The notes: a model not told the origin generated them from the sequence alone. A stretch of 64,000 nucleotides of DNA from Macrobrachium rosenbergii (GCF_040412425.1 NC_089755.1:58142798-58206797); one strand, 5' to 3'. Positions 24,724 through 39,680 are shown, numbered from the stretch's first letter. Translations and numbers: made by a program.

Positions 24724-24724
24724 G
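24163..24724. repeat. Tandem array of AAT microsatellite plus conserved spacer
   Basis: AAT runs at 24,163-24,195, 24,319-24,370, 24,491-24,552 and 24,660-24,722 alternate with a spacer containing AGAATTATAATGGTTTTT, TTCAATACATTTTCATGA and GTGGTGAAAAATAATTTTAC. The three full spacers diverge progressively. Unit length is 160-180 bp, varying with the AAT run. Confidence 0.9.
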
Positions 24725-24796
24725 ATAATTATTTCAATGCATTTTCATGGCTGGAATGGTAAAGGAATTATATAATATATATTTTATATATATATG

Positions 24797-26031
<1,235 letters not shown>

Positions 26032-26094
<63 letters not shown>

Positions 26095-26392
26095 TTAAAA
26101 TGATTAAATTTAACCCCCAAAATTAAATATATTCTTTAGGAGATGGATCATTCTAAACCACATAGAATATAAATTTGTTTCCTTTGAAAGAGAGAGAAAC
26201 AGCTTCAAACTCCAATGTAGCTTTAGAACTCAACATCTTTAACATCATAGAATATAAATTATCATATAGAGAGATGATAAGCAGTCTCAAACTTCTTTGT
26301 GATCACATGAAATATATAATTGTGATTTCAAAGAGAAATAGATATAGCTTTAAAACTCCTTACTTGCAACTTTAGAAATAAGTGCTATTTTA

Positions 26393-26457
<65 letters not shown>

Positions 26458-26597
26458 TAGCTTCAAACTAAGTATCATTAGCCTCATAGAATAAAAGTTA
26501 CCTTAGAAGAGAGAGAGGCTAATATATAGATTCAAACTCTTTCTTTCTAACAACAGTGTATATAAGTACACGTGAATTGAAAGAATATCTGTTATAT

Positions 26598-26689
<92 letters not shown>

Positions 26690-26700
26690 CAGAGAGAGAC
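26032..26700. repeat. Three (GA)n arrays with related spacers
   Basis: GA runs at 26,032-26,092, 26,395-26,454 and 26,602-26,700 (the last ending in GACAGAGA variants). The spacers share fragments such as CATAGAATATAAATT and GTAGCTT(T/C)A(G/A)AACT, suggesting old duplications. Confidence 0.9.
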
Positions 26701-26799
26701 AGAGACAGAGATAGATGCACCTGTGACGTGAGGAACCTGTCCCCTGGGGACTCCCTTCTCCAATCAGATATGACCTGTAGGCCGAAGGAACTCCCAAGA

Positions 26800-28300
26800 A
26801 AAATGATTTTACCGAGCCCTACAGGACCTTCAGGAGCTTATCTTCAGAAGCATGAGAGTGGTGGGGAATTGTACCAGGAAGTCTGACATAAGTGGGACCC
26901 AATTAACTGGGCGACAGCTTGATGTTCGAATGGAAACATTTTCTCCTAATTAGTCTAGATGGAGTAAATTATGATTGATGATCCTACAGTCTTCAGGAAT
27001 ACACAGATGCCTTTTAGGCATTGCTATGAGGTAGGCTGAAGTAAAAATGATTTTGATTTGAAAGTAAGAGAGAGACCAGAAAAAATTTACCACGAAGAAA
27101 GTAACTCAAGACTGATAAATGTACAGTCTTTTAAAGCCAAGTTATTTTCTCCCATGTTTCATTATTATGAATAGGGTTACATTACCAATCCACAGCTACA
27201 ATTCAAAAGAAGTGAGAGATGAAAGGAAATGACCTAAATGACAGTTGATGGAGTTATGGGATAAACAATGATTGGTTAAAAAAATCAGAATACTTCAGTA
27301 AAGCAGATCAACAGGACTTCATGAATAGTTATCAACAATCCACAGCTAAAATCCAAAAGAAGTGAGAGATGAAAGGAAATGACTTATATGACAGATAATG
27401 GATGTAATGAAATAAACAATGATTGTTTTAAGAAAATCAGAATACTTCAGTAAAGCAGATCAACAGGTCTGAATGAATAGTTTATCAATATTCGAATGGA
27501 TATATAGGTCTGAAAGTTTAAACTGTTGCCATCTCAGTGTTTAAGTTTAGTAGGTCTGTTTGCCAAGCAAGCTAACAAAACTGTTTACACTGAAGATACT
27601 TCTGAAGGTTAATGACTGATGACTGAAGATTTCAGCTCTAAAGTATATTTACTCTTTAGTTCAGAACTTAAAGTCATAACATTCTCTTCTTGCTTTCGCA
27701 GTCCTCAAATTTACTTCCTTTTCGAATCTTGTCTTACCTGTAAATGACAAATGATTTAGTAAAAAGGTTAATATTCACTTTTTTTCATGATTCTTGATTT
27801 AGTCAAGTACTTAATTGTCCATATTTCCCAGGATTCTGTATTGCAAAAATCAGTTTTATCCCACAGTAACCCCTTCAAAGGTTACTAGCATTATCTAAAA
27901 CAAAAATCAGTTACTAGTAAACTCGCCCCCTCAAGAAAAAGGGAAAGATATTGCAGTTTACCATTTTTATATTGTCTCTGGAGACTAAGTAATTTACAAT
28001 AAATCAATGGATGAATACAGAACATTAACCAGTGGACAAACGATTGCCTTAACAAGGATACAGGTGACACAATATAATAGCCAGGCCTACACAGAAGACA
28101 GAGATATGGTGCATGAAGAGTTTTGAAAAGCTCCATTTTCAGTTGCAGTTAAAAAAACCAAATGGTGATAAAGCTTAAAATATTCAGATGCATAAGGGGA
28201 ATTGCATCCACTAAATCACTTACAAATCCACGAAAAGATTTATGATTAACATGCATTTATCATTATTATTATTTATTTATTTATTTATTTATTTTTAAAT
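26800..28300. other. Unassigned stretch with a duplication near 27.2-27.5 kb
   Basis: AGAAGTGAGAGATGAAAGGA at 27,209 recurs at 27,358, together with ACAATGATTG and AGAATACTTCAGTAAAGCAG. This is a direct duplication of about 150 bp. A TTTA run lies near 28,268-28,292. No exon or RNA gene seen. Confidence 0.5.
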
Positions 28301-28319
28301 ATACATCTTTTTCCATACA

Positions 28320-28500
28320 GAGATTGGCTCTAGCAAGGTCTTTGGCATGATGCTGTTAGCCCCATGTCCTTCACAGACCTACTGTAGATATAACCTGCCA
28401 TAGTCGACTAACTACCAGGTACATAGCTCATTTGGGAATCAAAGCCTTGACTCTAAGGATGCATATAATCTACTCAGTGCATCCCTCACCAGAATAAGAG
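28320..28500 (-). repeat. Decayed tRNA-like SINE
   Basis: On the minus strand GCTTTGATTCCCAAATGAGC resembles a B-box region (GGTTCGATTCCC), followed by CTATGTACCTGGTAGTTAGT and CGACTATGGCAGG. I recall related blocks in decapod SINEs. The A box is not recognisable, so the call is tentative. Confidence 0.4.
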
Positions 28501-29915
28501 AACCACTCTTTCCAGTCTGCTATTACAGCTTTTATTCTGTCGACCAAAAAAAAATATACAAACCAAAGGTATAAAATCTATGAAGAAAATGAGGTCTATT
28601 CATACATGCTTCAAACTAGTGGACTTGCCTTATTTCTGAAGAGGAAACTGAGATACTATTGCTTTCCAAGTGCTTGAAAGAGATGCATTAAAACCACATA
28701 CCCATATGTCTTCTTGTTGACTTATATCTCTACAAGGGATTGGTGTACTCATCTTTTAGACACGACAAACTCCTGGACAACAAACATGAAGTCATATCTT
28801 TTTGGATAGTATAACCATCGCCATATCCAGATCACCCAGCTGGGATGTTGGATTTCTTGTGGTATCTTTTGGGTGTTATGGAAGGTTGCACCTTCCCTTG
28901 GCTCAGTATTTTGAAACCCTATTCGGATAAGATACTGGCATTAAAAATATAAGAGGCCATGCAGCTCTCTATCTCCTAACAGACCCACTCATAGAACTTT
29001 TACTCCTGGTTTCTACAGACTCTCAAGTCTTCTTGTTAATCCCCCAAGAGGGGTTCACAAAAATTCTAAGCTATCAAAACAGCATTCTTTTTTTTTTTTG
29101 ACTTGTGCAGCATCATATTTTGTCAGGACTTGTACACTGTTAAGAGTTTAGCATTTCCTTCCAGATGTAGCATGAATGACAGGCATGAGACACTCCCGTG
29201 TCCTTTCAAAACATTGTACATTATTCTTCCTCAGTTTCTGCTACAGCCACCATCCAGCACTTCTCGCTTATCTGATTCCCCATTGTCCTGTCTCCAAGGA
29301 AAAAGAAAAACTCAACGTTCTGGTACAGAAACCTTCTACGAGAAACACTGCTCTCACTCAAGGTAGCCTACATGAAGTTTGGACTAAGGTCTTAACTGTT
29401 GCCCTGACTTTACTTGATAGAAAAGTTCCGTTTTTTGTTCAAATGATTATTGCAATTGCTTACAGGTCAGACCTACAAAGCTAACAGTTCTTTAGGCACA
29501 TCGTCGAGTGGGCTCACTGCCAGAAGGTACTGTCAGCCTGACAGTAGCCTCCCTTCAGACTGGTAATGGAATTCCAATCAGAAAGCAGTTTTAAACTTCA
29601 GTTGCTCTTTGTTCCAAGTACTTATTTGAGATAAGAAACTTCATGCAGCTGGGAACTGGAAACATTAAGAGTTCTCGCCCTACTTGAGGAACTCTTGCCA
29701 TCTCTGGAAGGTAGATCTTATGTTTTTCGAAAATGGAGCATTGGGCTTAATAAGGCAATGGTTTGTATATGTGCCACATATCTGATGCTGTCCATAAGCT
29801 AAAGCCATCAGTTTTGTACAAATTCAACAAAAACATCTTGATATTACAGCCTGAAACAACCATAAAGCTCAGGATAATTTTCAGACTATAAAAAACAGTC
29901 GAAAGAATTTGGCAC
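28501..29915. other. Unassigned stretch, possibly old transposon
   Basis: Overlapping plus-strand frames of 87 and 102 codons lie at 29,103-29,484 without a recognisable domain. A 19-base palindrome, TACTGTCAG-C-CTGACAGTA, sits at 29,528-29,546. I assign nothing further. Confidence 0.35.
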
Positions 29916-29919
29916 TTAC

Positions 29920-30000
29920 TTGTTGTAGTAGCTTTGCCACAATCAAGAGATTTCTCTAGCATAACCACTATTCCATCAAGATATTGGGGTATCTCTGTTG
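29920..30000 (-). CDS. Candidate internal exon, unknown protein
   Basis: The minus strand has an acceptor ending CTGTAG just above position 30,000 and a strong donor, CAACAA followed by GTAAGTGCC, after position 29,920. The 81 bases hold 26 open codons (part reads TEIPQYLDGIVVMLEKSL). An alternative acceptor TTTTGCAG at 30,053 would add an in-frame stop, so only the shorter exon could be coding. I find no partner exon with confidence and no family match. Confidence 0.3.
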
Positions 30001-30009
30001 CTACAGTTG

Positions 30010-30800
30010 ATCAAAAGTACGTGAACAGCAATTTTCCTTTCCTTGGACAGACCTGCAAAATAATAAGCACATTATTGAAATGGACTCAGATAATTCATCA
30101 TTCTGTCACTCCCATTAAAATCTGCATTCTCTGTGTACATATGAAGTATACACTGAAGAATATACATTATACAGTCATACCCTTTCTTCTCTGTAAGAAT
30201 AGACAAAAAAAAAACTAAGATGATTACAGTTGTCAGAAACTTTAGAAGTCTAAAGAAACTACTCATGCCCTCAGAGGAGTCTTTACACTGCAAATAATAT
30301 AACAAAACATCTAAAATTACCACTCAGTAGGTCGATTAAAGCAGAACACATCTTAAACTGCTGTGACTCGATAGGGGACTTGGATTTTCTTCAGTTTAAA
30401 TACTCACTTGAAGATACTCAGAAACTATGTTAAGGATATAATTGCTCTGAACTGACGATAACTATGAAATTGTAATGAATTTTTCAGTGAGGAATCAGTT
30501 GTCAAAGACTTGGAACCTTAACTGCCTCGAAGACGTGTAATTTTGCTATAGTTGCACCGCATATGAGGAGAGTGACTGGTCGATTATATTAAAAATGAAA
30601 AAAAATAGGACTTCACGAACCTTCAGAGGAGATTTTAGACAAAATGCACGCCCTGGCAAATAACCTAAAATAATTTTTAGTACAGAATTTAATTTCCTAA
30701 ATCCGAAAAAAAATATAATTGGTCTCTCAGACTGAATAGTTTCTTTTCCCATTTCATATGATTTTTGTGGAACGAACCCTCGATTTAGGATGTAAGAAAG

Positions 30801-30834
<34 letters not shown>

Positions 30835-31735
30835 TTATCAGGCTCCTCGAAAAGAATTTCGAACAGCACACGAGACGAAAGACACAGTCCATCCAATTTC
30901 TTATCACACTCTTAGGTAATGGTTCTCCTGACGTAGGGGGTTCCTCTTATCACTTATTCCTCATACCATCGAGATCCCTTGTTCTCTTCGAAAACTGACC
31001 GCCAGGGGACTTAATCTATGAAAAAGAAAGAGACTAATGATCAGAAAGGAGAGTCTGGGTTCTATATGTAGAGGCGAAGGCGTCTATGAGAAGTACTTGA
31101 TGGTATGTGAAGGTAATCAGCTTATAAAGTACTATGACAAGTGAGAATTTGGTTTGATACCTAAGGCAGTTAGCTTAGAATAGATAAATGCTTGAATGCT
31201 TGGGAAGAAAACCAGTATTTATGTACCATTTTCTCAAATTTCTATGAAATCCTATCATAATTTTCTCTGAAATACTTAGAAACCAGCATTTCTGTGAAGG
31301 TAATTTGTTTAGAAGACACTTGAACAGGAAAGTATTTGGTTTGACACCTAAGGATGTTAGCTTGAAATAAATGGTTGAATGTTTGTGAAGAAAACCTGCA
31401 TTTATGTAACTTTTTTCTTAATTTTCTTCCAAAATACTTATAAACCACCATTCTTGTAGGTAAAATGTTTGCAGATTTGTGAAGTAAATCACAATTAGTG
31501 TTACTTGTTCCTTCACAATTTCAAAATTGCTATATTTCTCTAAATCAATATGAAGACTGTAGAGTTTATATTACAAAATACTCTAGGAAAAAAAAAAAAA
31601 AAAACAGTGAAAAGACCATTTTCAAATGCCATGATTTCAATTCCAATAATTATAACTGACTTTAGCTGCAGAAAATAATCATAGCCTTCTTTTTATAACT
31701 TGTAAAAAATGCATTCTTTATCTACAAGTTATTGT
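30010..31735. other. Unassigned stretch
   Basis: Includes a short GA run at 30,803-30,830 inside a 116-codon minus-strand frame, which I do not accept as coding. A direct repeat near 31,207-31,290 and 31,380-31,460 shares GAAGAAAACC and TTTATGTA. No RNA gene seen. Confidence 0.4.
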
Positions 31736-31739
31736 ATAT

Positions 31740-33915
31740 ATGGCATCGTCACTGCTCCCTTTATACACTTCAGTAAATGGAACTGTCACTGCCAGTTGCC
31801 CACCTACACTCCACTGTACATGGAATCGTCACTGCCTGTTCCACTGTACATGGAATTTTCACTGCCTACTCCTTGTTTACATGACACTGTACATAGAATT
31901 GACACTACCTGTTTCCCATCTGAATGGCACTGTTCATGGAATTTTCACTGCCTATTCCTTGTTTACATGACACAATACATAGAATTGACACCACCTGTTT
32001 CCTATTCTACATTCCACTGTACATGGAACTTTCACTGCCTATTCCTTGTTTACTTGACACTGTACATAGAACTGACACTATCTGTTTCCCATCTGAATGA
32101 CACTGTTCATAGAACTTTCACTGCCTATTCCTTGCTTACATGACCCTGTACATAGAATTGACACTACCTGTTTCCCGTTCTACATTCCACCATACATGGA
32201 ACTTTCACTGCCCATTCCTTGTTTACATGACACTGTACGTAGAATTGATACTACCTGTTCCCATTCTACATTCCACTGTACATAGAACTTTCACTGCCTA
32301 TTCCTTGTTTACTTGACACTGTACATAGAACTGACACTACCTATTTCTCATCTAAGTGACACTGCTCATGGAACTTGTACTGCCTATTCCTTGTTTACAT
32401 GACACTGTACGTAGAATTGATACTACCTGTTCCCATTCTACATTCCACTGTACATGAAACTTTCACTGCCTATTCCTTGTTTACTTGATACTGTACATAG
32501 AACTGACACTACCTGTTTCCCATCTAAATGACACTGTTCATGGAACTTATACTGCCTATTCCTTGTTTACATGACACTGTACATACAATTGACACTACCT
32601 GTTCCCATTCTACATTCCACTGTACATGGAACTTCCACTGCCTATTCCTTGTTTACGTGACACTGTACATAGAACTGACACTATCTATTTCTCATCTAAG
32701 TGACACTGCTCATGGAACTTGTACTGCCTATTCCTTGTTTACATGACACTGTACGTAGAATTGATACTACCTGTTCCCATTCTACATTCCACTGTACATG
32801 AAACTTTCACTGCCTATTCCTTGTTTACTTGATACTGTACATAGAACTGACACTACCTGTTTCCCATCTAAATGACACTGTTCATGGAACTTATACTGCC
32901 TATTCCTTGTTTACATGACACTGTACATACAATTGACACTACCTGTTCCCATTCTACATTCCACTGTACATGGAACTTTCACTGCCTATTCCTTGTTTAC
33001 GTGACACTGTACATAGAATTGACACTACCTGTTCCCACTCTACATTCCACTGTACATGAAACTTTCACTGCCTATTCCTTGTTTACTTGACACTGTACAC
33101 AGGACTGACAGGACTGACACTACCTGTTCCCATTCTTCATTCCACTGTACATGGAGCTTTCACTGACTATTCCTTGTTTACATGACACTGCACAGAGAAA
33201 TGTCACTGCCTGTTCCCCATCTCAATGACGCTGTTCATGGAACTTTCACTGCCTATTTCTTGTTTACATGACACTGTACATAGAACCGTCACTGCCTGTT
33301 TCCCATCTAAATGACCTGTCCATGGAACTTCCACTGCCTATTCCTTGTTTGCATGACACTGTACATAGAATTGACACTACCTGTTTCCCATCTAAATGAC
33401 ACTCTTCACTGGAATTGACACTGCCTATTCCTTGTTTAAATGACACTATACATAGAATTGACACTACCTGTTCCCATTCTACATTCCAGTGTACAAGGAA
33501 CTTCCACTTGTTGACATGGAACTTGTTCCCATTCTACATTCCACTGTGCATTTACATTCCTTGTTTACATGACACTGTACATTGAATTGACACTACCTGT
33601 TTCCCATCTCAATGATGCTGTTCATAGAACTTTCACTGCCTATTCCCTGTTTACATGACACTGTACATAGAATTGACACTACCTGTACATGGAACTTTCA
33701 CTGACTATTCCTTGTTTACTTGACACTGTACAAAGAAGTGACACTACCTGTTCCCATTCTACATTCCACTGTGCATGGAACTTTCACTGCCTATTCCTTG
33801 TTTAACATAACACTGTACATAGAATTAATACTACCTGTTTCCCATCTAAATGACAATGTTCATGGAATTGACACTGCTTCTCCTATCTACATGCTGCTGC
33901 ACATAGCATCATGAC
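31740..33915. repeat. 86-bp dimeric satellite with higher-order repeat
   Basis: CCTTGTTTACATGACACTGT recurs about every 86 bases over about 25 units. Each unit is a dimer of two related halves of about 43 bases: GACACTGTACATAGAATTG plus ACACTACCTGTT, and CACTGTTCATGGAACTTTCA plus CTGCCTATT. Blocks 32,341-32,684 and 32,685-33,028 match almost exactly, a 344-base shift equal to four units. Long plus-strand frames (up to 144 codons, THR/TRP-rich) come from the period and run across diverged halves. Confidence 0.93.
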
Positions 33916-34355
33916 TGGCTGGTCCCCATCTTCTATTCCTATTCCCTATCTATATTCTACTGTATACCACTTCTAATTTACCAACTGTATACCACTTCTA
34001 ATTTACCACCTGCATGGCGTAAATACCATGAATGATCGACACTATACACTTTCAACTCCAACAACCAATCCCAATTATCATTACCTTTATGTCTTAAGAT
34101 GGTTCCACGATCTTCTTTACTTAAAAGGTAAGACTGACATCATCATCTAATGAAGAAAGGATGCTCAGTCTATCTAGATGACTATGCTCCAAGCCGGGTC
34201 TTTCTTGTACCTGCATCAGGCCTGTGAACAAGAGACTAAATTAGGATTTTCAAGACTTTGGAAAAATTGGCTGGAATCTTGCAAAGGTAAATTAATGAAT
34301 AGCTTCTCAATGATGTTGCAAAGGTTAATAATAATAACAATTTGGAGTTCAGACA

Positions 34356-34358
<3 letters not shown>

Positions 34359-34400
<42 letters not shown>

Positions 34401-34401
34401 G
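34359..34401. repeat. (ATT)n microsatellite
   Basis: A pure ATT run. A short CATA run is at 34,688-34,709. Confidence 0.95.
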
Positions 34402-35199
34402 AAAGGAGATACTGCAGTAGATGAAGCATTTGCATTTTCACTAGATTTGAAAAGTACATGATATAGATAAGTCCCATATATTGCAATCTTCTTTAATAAA
34501 ATATGCCTGAAAAATTACAGTTTCCATATGATTATCATTATTATTTTTATTATTTTAATTCAAGTAGAACAAGGCTAAAATATCATTAATAACACTCAAA
34601 GTGAGCTTCTGAATAGAACAGACATTTATGAAAATTCGTTACAAAAGAGGGAAAATACGAGTTAAATTAAAAACAATAAAATAAATGCATACATACATAC
34701 ATACATACAGGAGTAACGTTAGCCAGAAAAACTAAAGCATTGGTACTTAACACATTAAGGTATACTGCAACCTCTGATACCTTCGACTTTTAGATTTTAA
34801 CTATGTATAGTTCTATTGAGTGTTTAAAAATATAGTCAAAGTTTGTTTAGATTTGTAGAAAACTTCTTCAGCATCTACATCATAGCTGTAAACTGAATTC
34901 TGATTAAGAATAATAATAAAAATTCACTTGGGTTACTGAACTGTTGAAGAAAATACTCCAATACCATTTGACAGAAACCTGGACAAACTGACAAACCTGC
35001 CAACTGACAGAGTAATCAGCTGTCCCCTGAACCACAGGACTTCTAAAGCACCAATGTTCCCCTAAATTTGGGAGCTTACATATGAGCATTTATTTAACTG
35101 GTACCTAGACTGTTCGAAGCCTGCATGAAAACAGCGAGATACCTAGTGTGCAGAGTCTAAGAACTCATAATAGTAAACTGATTGATTGACTGATTGATT

Positions 35200-35330
35200 T
35201 GTGAAATTCAGGCTGTCAAACCAAGCACTGGGACACTTTCAGCCATTCAGACTTAAGACGGTGAAAAAAAAAGACAGTTTGAATGGTTAGACAGCAAGAT
35301 AGAAGAAGGGATTTTAGCCTGAGAAATTAT
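35200..35330 (+). repeat. Interspersed repeat family A, 5' part
   Basis: AAATTCAGGCTGTCAAACCAAGCACTGGGAC (positions 35,203-35,233) and TTCAGCCATTCAG match the 5' part of the copy at 9,964-10,256. The 3' part and the CCCCCCTACGGGG end are missing. Confidence 0.6.
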
Positions 35331-35804
35331 CCACTGATAACTTTGCTGCTAAATGGCTGAGGAACTCATCTACTGTTTCATGCCCTGAAATATGAACGTG
35401 ATATTGAAACTTCAATCCACCATATGCAATGCTGAGCATACAATCATCCAAATATTGCACGTATGAAGTTTGAAGCCTATCAATATCAGTGTTGACACTT
35501 TAATGGGTTAGGAAGGTTTAACTTAATCACACAGACAGACAGAGAGATTCAGACTACTGGATATCCCTGGACTGTAAATCACTGACATAAAATCAAAGGA
35601 TATGAAGTGAGGCACTTCAGGCTAACATAGCAACTTAGCTTACAGCATCATTTCCTACATACAATGGCAAGACTAACTCTTGATAGGCCTAACTACCGAA
35701 CAAAGGCTTAGAAACTGTAATAATAACCTCGCAAACACTGAATACTCACGTTCATTCTACAAGAAGAACCTCAATAAAGTTTAATGGCTGAGAAACTTCT
35801 GTGA

Positions 35805-35896
35805 TCACGGATTTTGAAATTGCTTTGAATGGGCCTTTTTCTTGTTTTGTTTGTCTGTTGTTGATTGTTTAGGTTGATTGGGCGTCGACGTATCTC
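35805..35896 (-). CDS. Candidate last exon A of membrane-protein gene
   Basis: The acceptor TTTTCAATTTTCAG precedes position 35,896. Joined in phase to the exon at 44,079-44,171 it gives a hydrophilic tail starting GDTSTPNQPKQSTTDKQNKK and ends at TGA 35,805-35,807, 30 residues in all. A minus-strand AATAAA at 35,085-35,090 could end the transcript. A second frame (EIRRRPINLNNQQQ...) is also open, so if this exon instead followed a short form of the 36.3-kb exon, that frame would be used. Acceptor and frames are seen; joining is inferred. Confidence 0.4.
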
Positions 35897-35899
35897 CTG

Positions 35900-36280
35900 A
35901 AAATTGAAAATTGTGTTAAAAACGAATAAAAAGTTTAAAACTGCCATTATACAGTTGCAAAAGATATATACATACTGATTCCTAAATCTGAATCTCCACT
36001 AAGAACTGAATGCTGGAAAGTTTTCCCTTAAGGCTACAATTTGAAAATTACATTAAATATCTATTTTGTCATTCACAACAACAGTATGCTTAAATCGTCT
36101 GGGCATAAACCACATTTCTTCTGAACACAGATTCCTAAACGCTAAAGCCACGACAGTTATTAAAAACTAATAAGCATAATGGTATGAAAGTCATTACTCC
36201 TTCAGAAATCTAGTAAAATATCCTAAAATGAAAGTGTGATCATCATACCAACTTCTTTGCATCAAGTTTTCCCTCTATTA
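35900..36280. other. Probable intron or UTR
   Basis: AT-rich sequence between the two candidate last exons; no other feature seen. Confidence 0.4.
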
Positions 36281-36298
36281 GCTTAGACGGGACATGAA

Positions 36299-36408
36299 TC
36301 ATTTCCGCAGTCGTAGGTCTTGAGAACTTTCTCTCCTAATTTCCACCTGGCCTAAGTCTTCATCTGTGACCTGTCTTTCTGGTATCCTGGGAGTCTCTTC
36401 AGGTGTTC
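36299..36408 (-). CDS. Candidate last exon B of membrane-protein gene
   Basis: The acceptor CCCTTGCCACAG precedes position 36,408. In phase with the exon at 44,079-44,171 it encodes a charged tail beginning TPEETPRIPERQVTDEDLGQ and ending LRLRK before TGA (36,299-36,301), 35 residues. The composition is typical of a cytosolic tail. It contains two possible inner donors (CAG/GTCACA and CAG/GTGGAA), so it could also be an internal exon joined to 35,896. Either way it competes with exon A for the C-terminus. Confidence 0.45.
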
Positions 36409-36419
36409 CTGTGGCAAGG

Positions 36420-39400
36420 GAATAGTCTTAAAATGAAATAAGCAAATGGTATTTACGAAACAAACCAAAAACCGTCATCAAAAATGTATTTCAGATGTCA
36501 GGCCTGGACAGTAAAATCTTTTCAGGAGTTATCAGGATTAAATGTTACCTTCTCAAGAGGGGCCCTAAGAAGGTTCTCACGCAACTCTAGGAAAACACCA
36601 GTTTCTTAGGTGATTAACCAGTTACCTTATTGACACCTTTTTACTTTATTTCCAGTGTCTTAATCTCAAATACCCTTGTATGAATTGGTTAATAGTATAT
36701 TAGGGACAACAGATTAAAAAACTACTTAAAGGGCAAAGAAGTACGAAAAATGACCAAAGTAGTATATACAATGAATGAGGTAGTTGGACATTAATATACA
36801 ACCAATACAGGAAAGCCTTACCTTTCAAGTATACGAACTGGTTTGCATACACAATCTCTAATAATAAAAATATCCAAATCATCATCAGATGTTTATCACT
36901 CCAAACGGTACACATTCAATTGCAACTAAAAAGCTCTCCAGCCTTTTTTTTTTTTTTTTTTTTGCAAAATTACAAAGCAAAGACCATTAACCTCTTCGTT
37001 TTTCATTCTGGAAAGAATGAAGTCAAGAATTCATTAACCTTAGTAACAATAGCTGGAAGACTGTGAAATCACCTACAAACCCCACTTTCTCTGATTATTC
37101 TCCTCTACTCATAGTGTTCCATTGCCACTCTCACCAAACACCCAAATTCTGTTGTAAATTCCAGACAGATTCTAGCTACCTGTACAAAAGGGGCACAGAG
37201 GAAGATAGATAACTGTGCCATATTTAACGTTATATCAACTGCATTTATCTCTTGGATTTCATTTCTCGCTCCACCTAAAGGGAAACTCGATCTTTAGGTT
37301 GAAATGTATGGATGACTGCCATAAAATTTGAATTAAATGCTCATCATTTGCTTAATGAAACTTTGGTCTGGTGATCTGGCACTGGAACCATCTGGTTAAA
37401 TGCTACTGATTAAAAATTCCTAATTTTTCTTGTAACTTTATCCGTGAACCTTGAGAACATTAGTGGACGTGATTGCGTGTATTCCATTGGGTTAAGGGAA
37501 AGCACACCAATATATGTGATTCAGACTTATTATAAATTATTTGCTTTAAGGCGGATAATACCTCTCTTACCTTAGGGTGCCAATCCCTACTATTAAAAAC
37601 ATGAAAATGGCTTATTTTGATATACATTGACAGAGGTTTGCAGAACATTATTTAAAACGTTTTGAGATGAGAGGTTACAGCACTGATGCTTGCAAGTTTT
37701 GTTTACAAAGTTCAATATTCCCTTTTGAGACTACTTTAGGATACTTTTGTATATAATGTAAAACTACCTATACATATATTGAAGATTTTCATAACACTTA
37801 ACGTTCCATGGTACAATGAGACATGTGACAGAGAACTGTTTTAACTGGAAACAAATATTCAAAACTATTCACGTGTATTGCAACTTCATTACTAACATTT
37901 TGCAAACCTCTCTTAAAGTACAGATTTTTTGCTATTCAATGAATTTCAAGGTAAAAGAAAGCTGTAAAAGAAAGCTGTAAAAGGACAGGAAAAAGAAAGG
38001 GGTGGAAACTAGTTTCCCAAAATTTTTATTAGCAAAAATTTCTACACAGTAAAATAAGCATATTTATTCTATTTGAATAAGGATCTGTTAATTCCAAAAG
38101 CTATACAATATTTATAATGATGATAAACACTTAAGTATAACATGCAAATATATATATTGTCTTTTACGATTCATTTTACCCGTATCTGCTAAACTGACCA
38201 GTTAAACAACCAAGAAGTTAGACCCTGTGGTCTGATTCAACTTAATAATAACAGAAAAACTAATGAGAACAATACTGCCCTAAAATGGAACCCTGCAGTA
38301 TCAGCAAAATTTTCAAAATTGAGATATGCCACCTATTGGGCTCGTGAACCACTAATACACAAGTTACTGCAGTTTCAGAATGATTCCTCAGTGCTTTATT
38401 TAGGGGGTCCAATTTGCAGTACTGTATCTGCAAAATCAGTAGGAAGGCAAGGGAAAACAACTGCAGCACCTACCATTTTCCTCAGTTTTGTTTTTTGCAG
38501 ATACTGCTGTCTTCCATTTTGGGGCAGAATAGCAGCCAAAACAAAAACGAATGTTTTAGTATTGCTCATGGCACAAATGTAACAGAAGAATGATTATCTA
38601 ATGAGGCACTCTATCAAATAGATAAGACAATCAAGAGGTAGCGTTATCACTAACTTCTAAGTTACTTCTCACCCTTACATCGTACCATGTACTTACTTCT
38701 TGAGCCTTGGTGCCTTTACTTACATTATGAGGATCAACCCTGAATAATTCGGAGGTTTCTTAAAACAGAAACACACACTCGAGTAGCACATGTTTGCCAA
38801 CTTAAGCTTCTAATAATTTGGTTATATTTCCTTAAGTTATGAACAAAATATATTTCATATAAACAAATATGTAATATATACTAATAAACGAAATACAAGC
38901 ACAGACAATTTCTACAGACTACGTAAATAAAATATACACAAACATTCTTCTAAAACTATTACAATACTTCGAATCTCAAATCTAATATTGCACGAAATCT
39001 AACGTCAAGATTCAAAATTGGCAGAAAATACACAGTATTTCTCATCTATACTATGAACACCTACATTCAGGTGAGATATTTTACTTTCACTACAAACTGT
39101 TAACAGACAAGGGCTACTCTGCAACTTCCGAAACTGTAAGTGCCAAAATGTAACTCAATGACATACTGAAGAAAACAAAAAACAAATAACACTCTTAAAC
39201 AATGTAAATATGCAGTAATTCTTAAATATAAGCTAAGGCATCCAGATTATTACAACCACATCTGGAAGGGGTAGTAGTTGCTAAATTGCATTGAATATTT
39301 GCAAACCTGGACTTAGGTTCAGGCTGCAGTTTAAGGGCTTTTTAGACTAGTAGGCAAGGAATGCAGAGCAATAAGACATGAGGTAAATTATGTGAAAGAC

Positions 39401-39680
39401 ATTGCACACTGACCTTAGGAGACAGGATATAGACTTACTGCCAATGTCTGCTCAAGATATGAACTAGTCAGAGGTCCTGGGGTTTTTCTATAGTACTAAA
39501 CATAACCTAAGTACATAAGGTTTTTATATAATAAAGCCACTTGTTAATATATACTATGTAGTTTTTACATTTTATCGTTACTAACTTATAGATAGAACAG
39601 CCATATTGATGCATTAAACGTTATCTTAAGTATGAGGCACCCTCAGACAATATGCACTTTGAATTTTATCTGTATCTAAA
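36420..39680. other. Unassigned stretch, probably intronic
   Basis: AT-rich DNA between candidate exons of the minus-strand gene. A 17-base poly-T lies near 36,945-36,963. Partly inverted motifs around 38,417-38,440 and 38,495-38,512 share GCAGATACTG. An 87-codon plus frame (38,319-38,582) has no support. Confidence 0.4.

Noticed and set aside
29103..29484. Two overlapping plus ORFs of 87 and 102 codons as a transposon protein
   Set aside because: No catalytic motif, zinc finger or reverse-transcriptase signature can be seen in either frame.
31709..33090. ORFs up to 144 codons rich in Thr, His and Trp
   Set aside because: They run through the 86-bp satellite and change frame between units because of indels.
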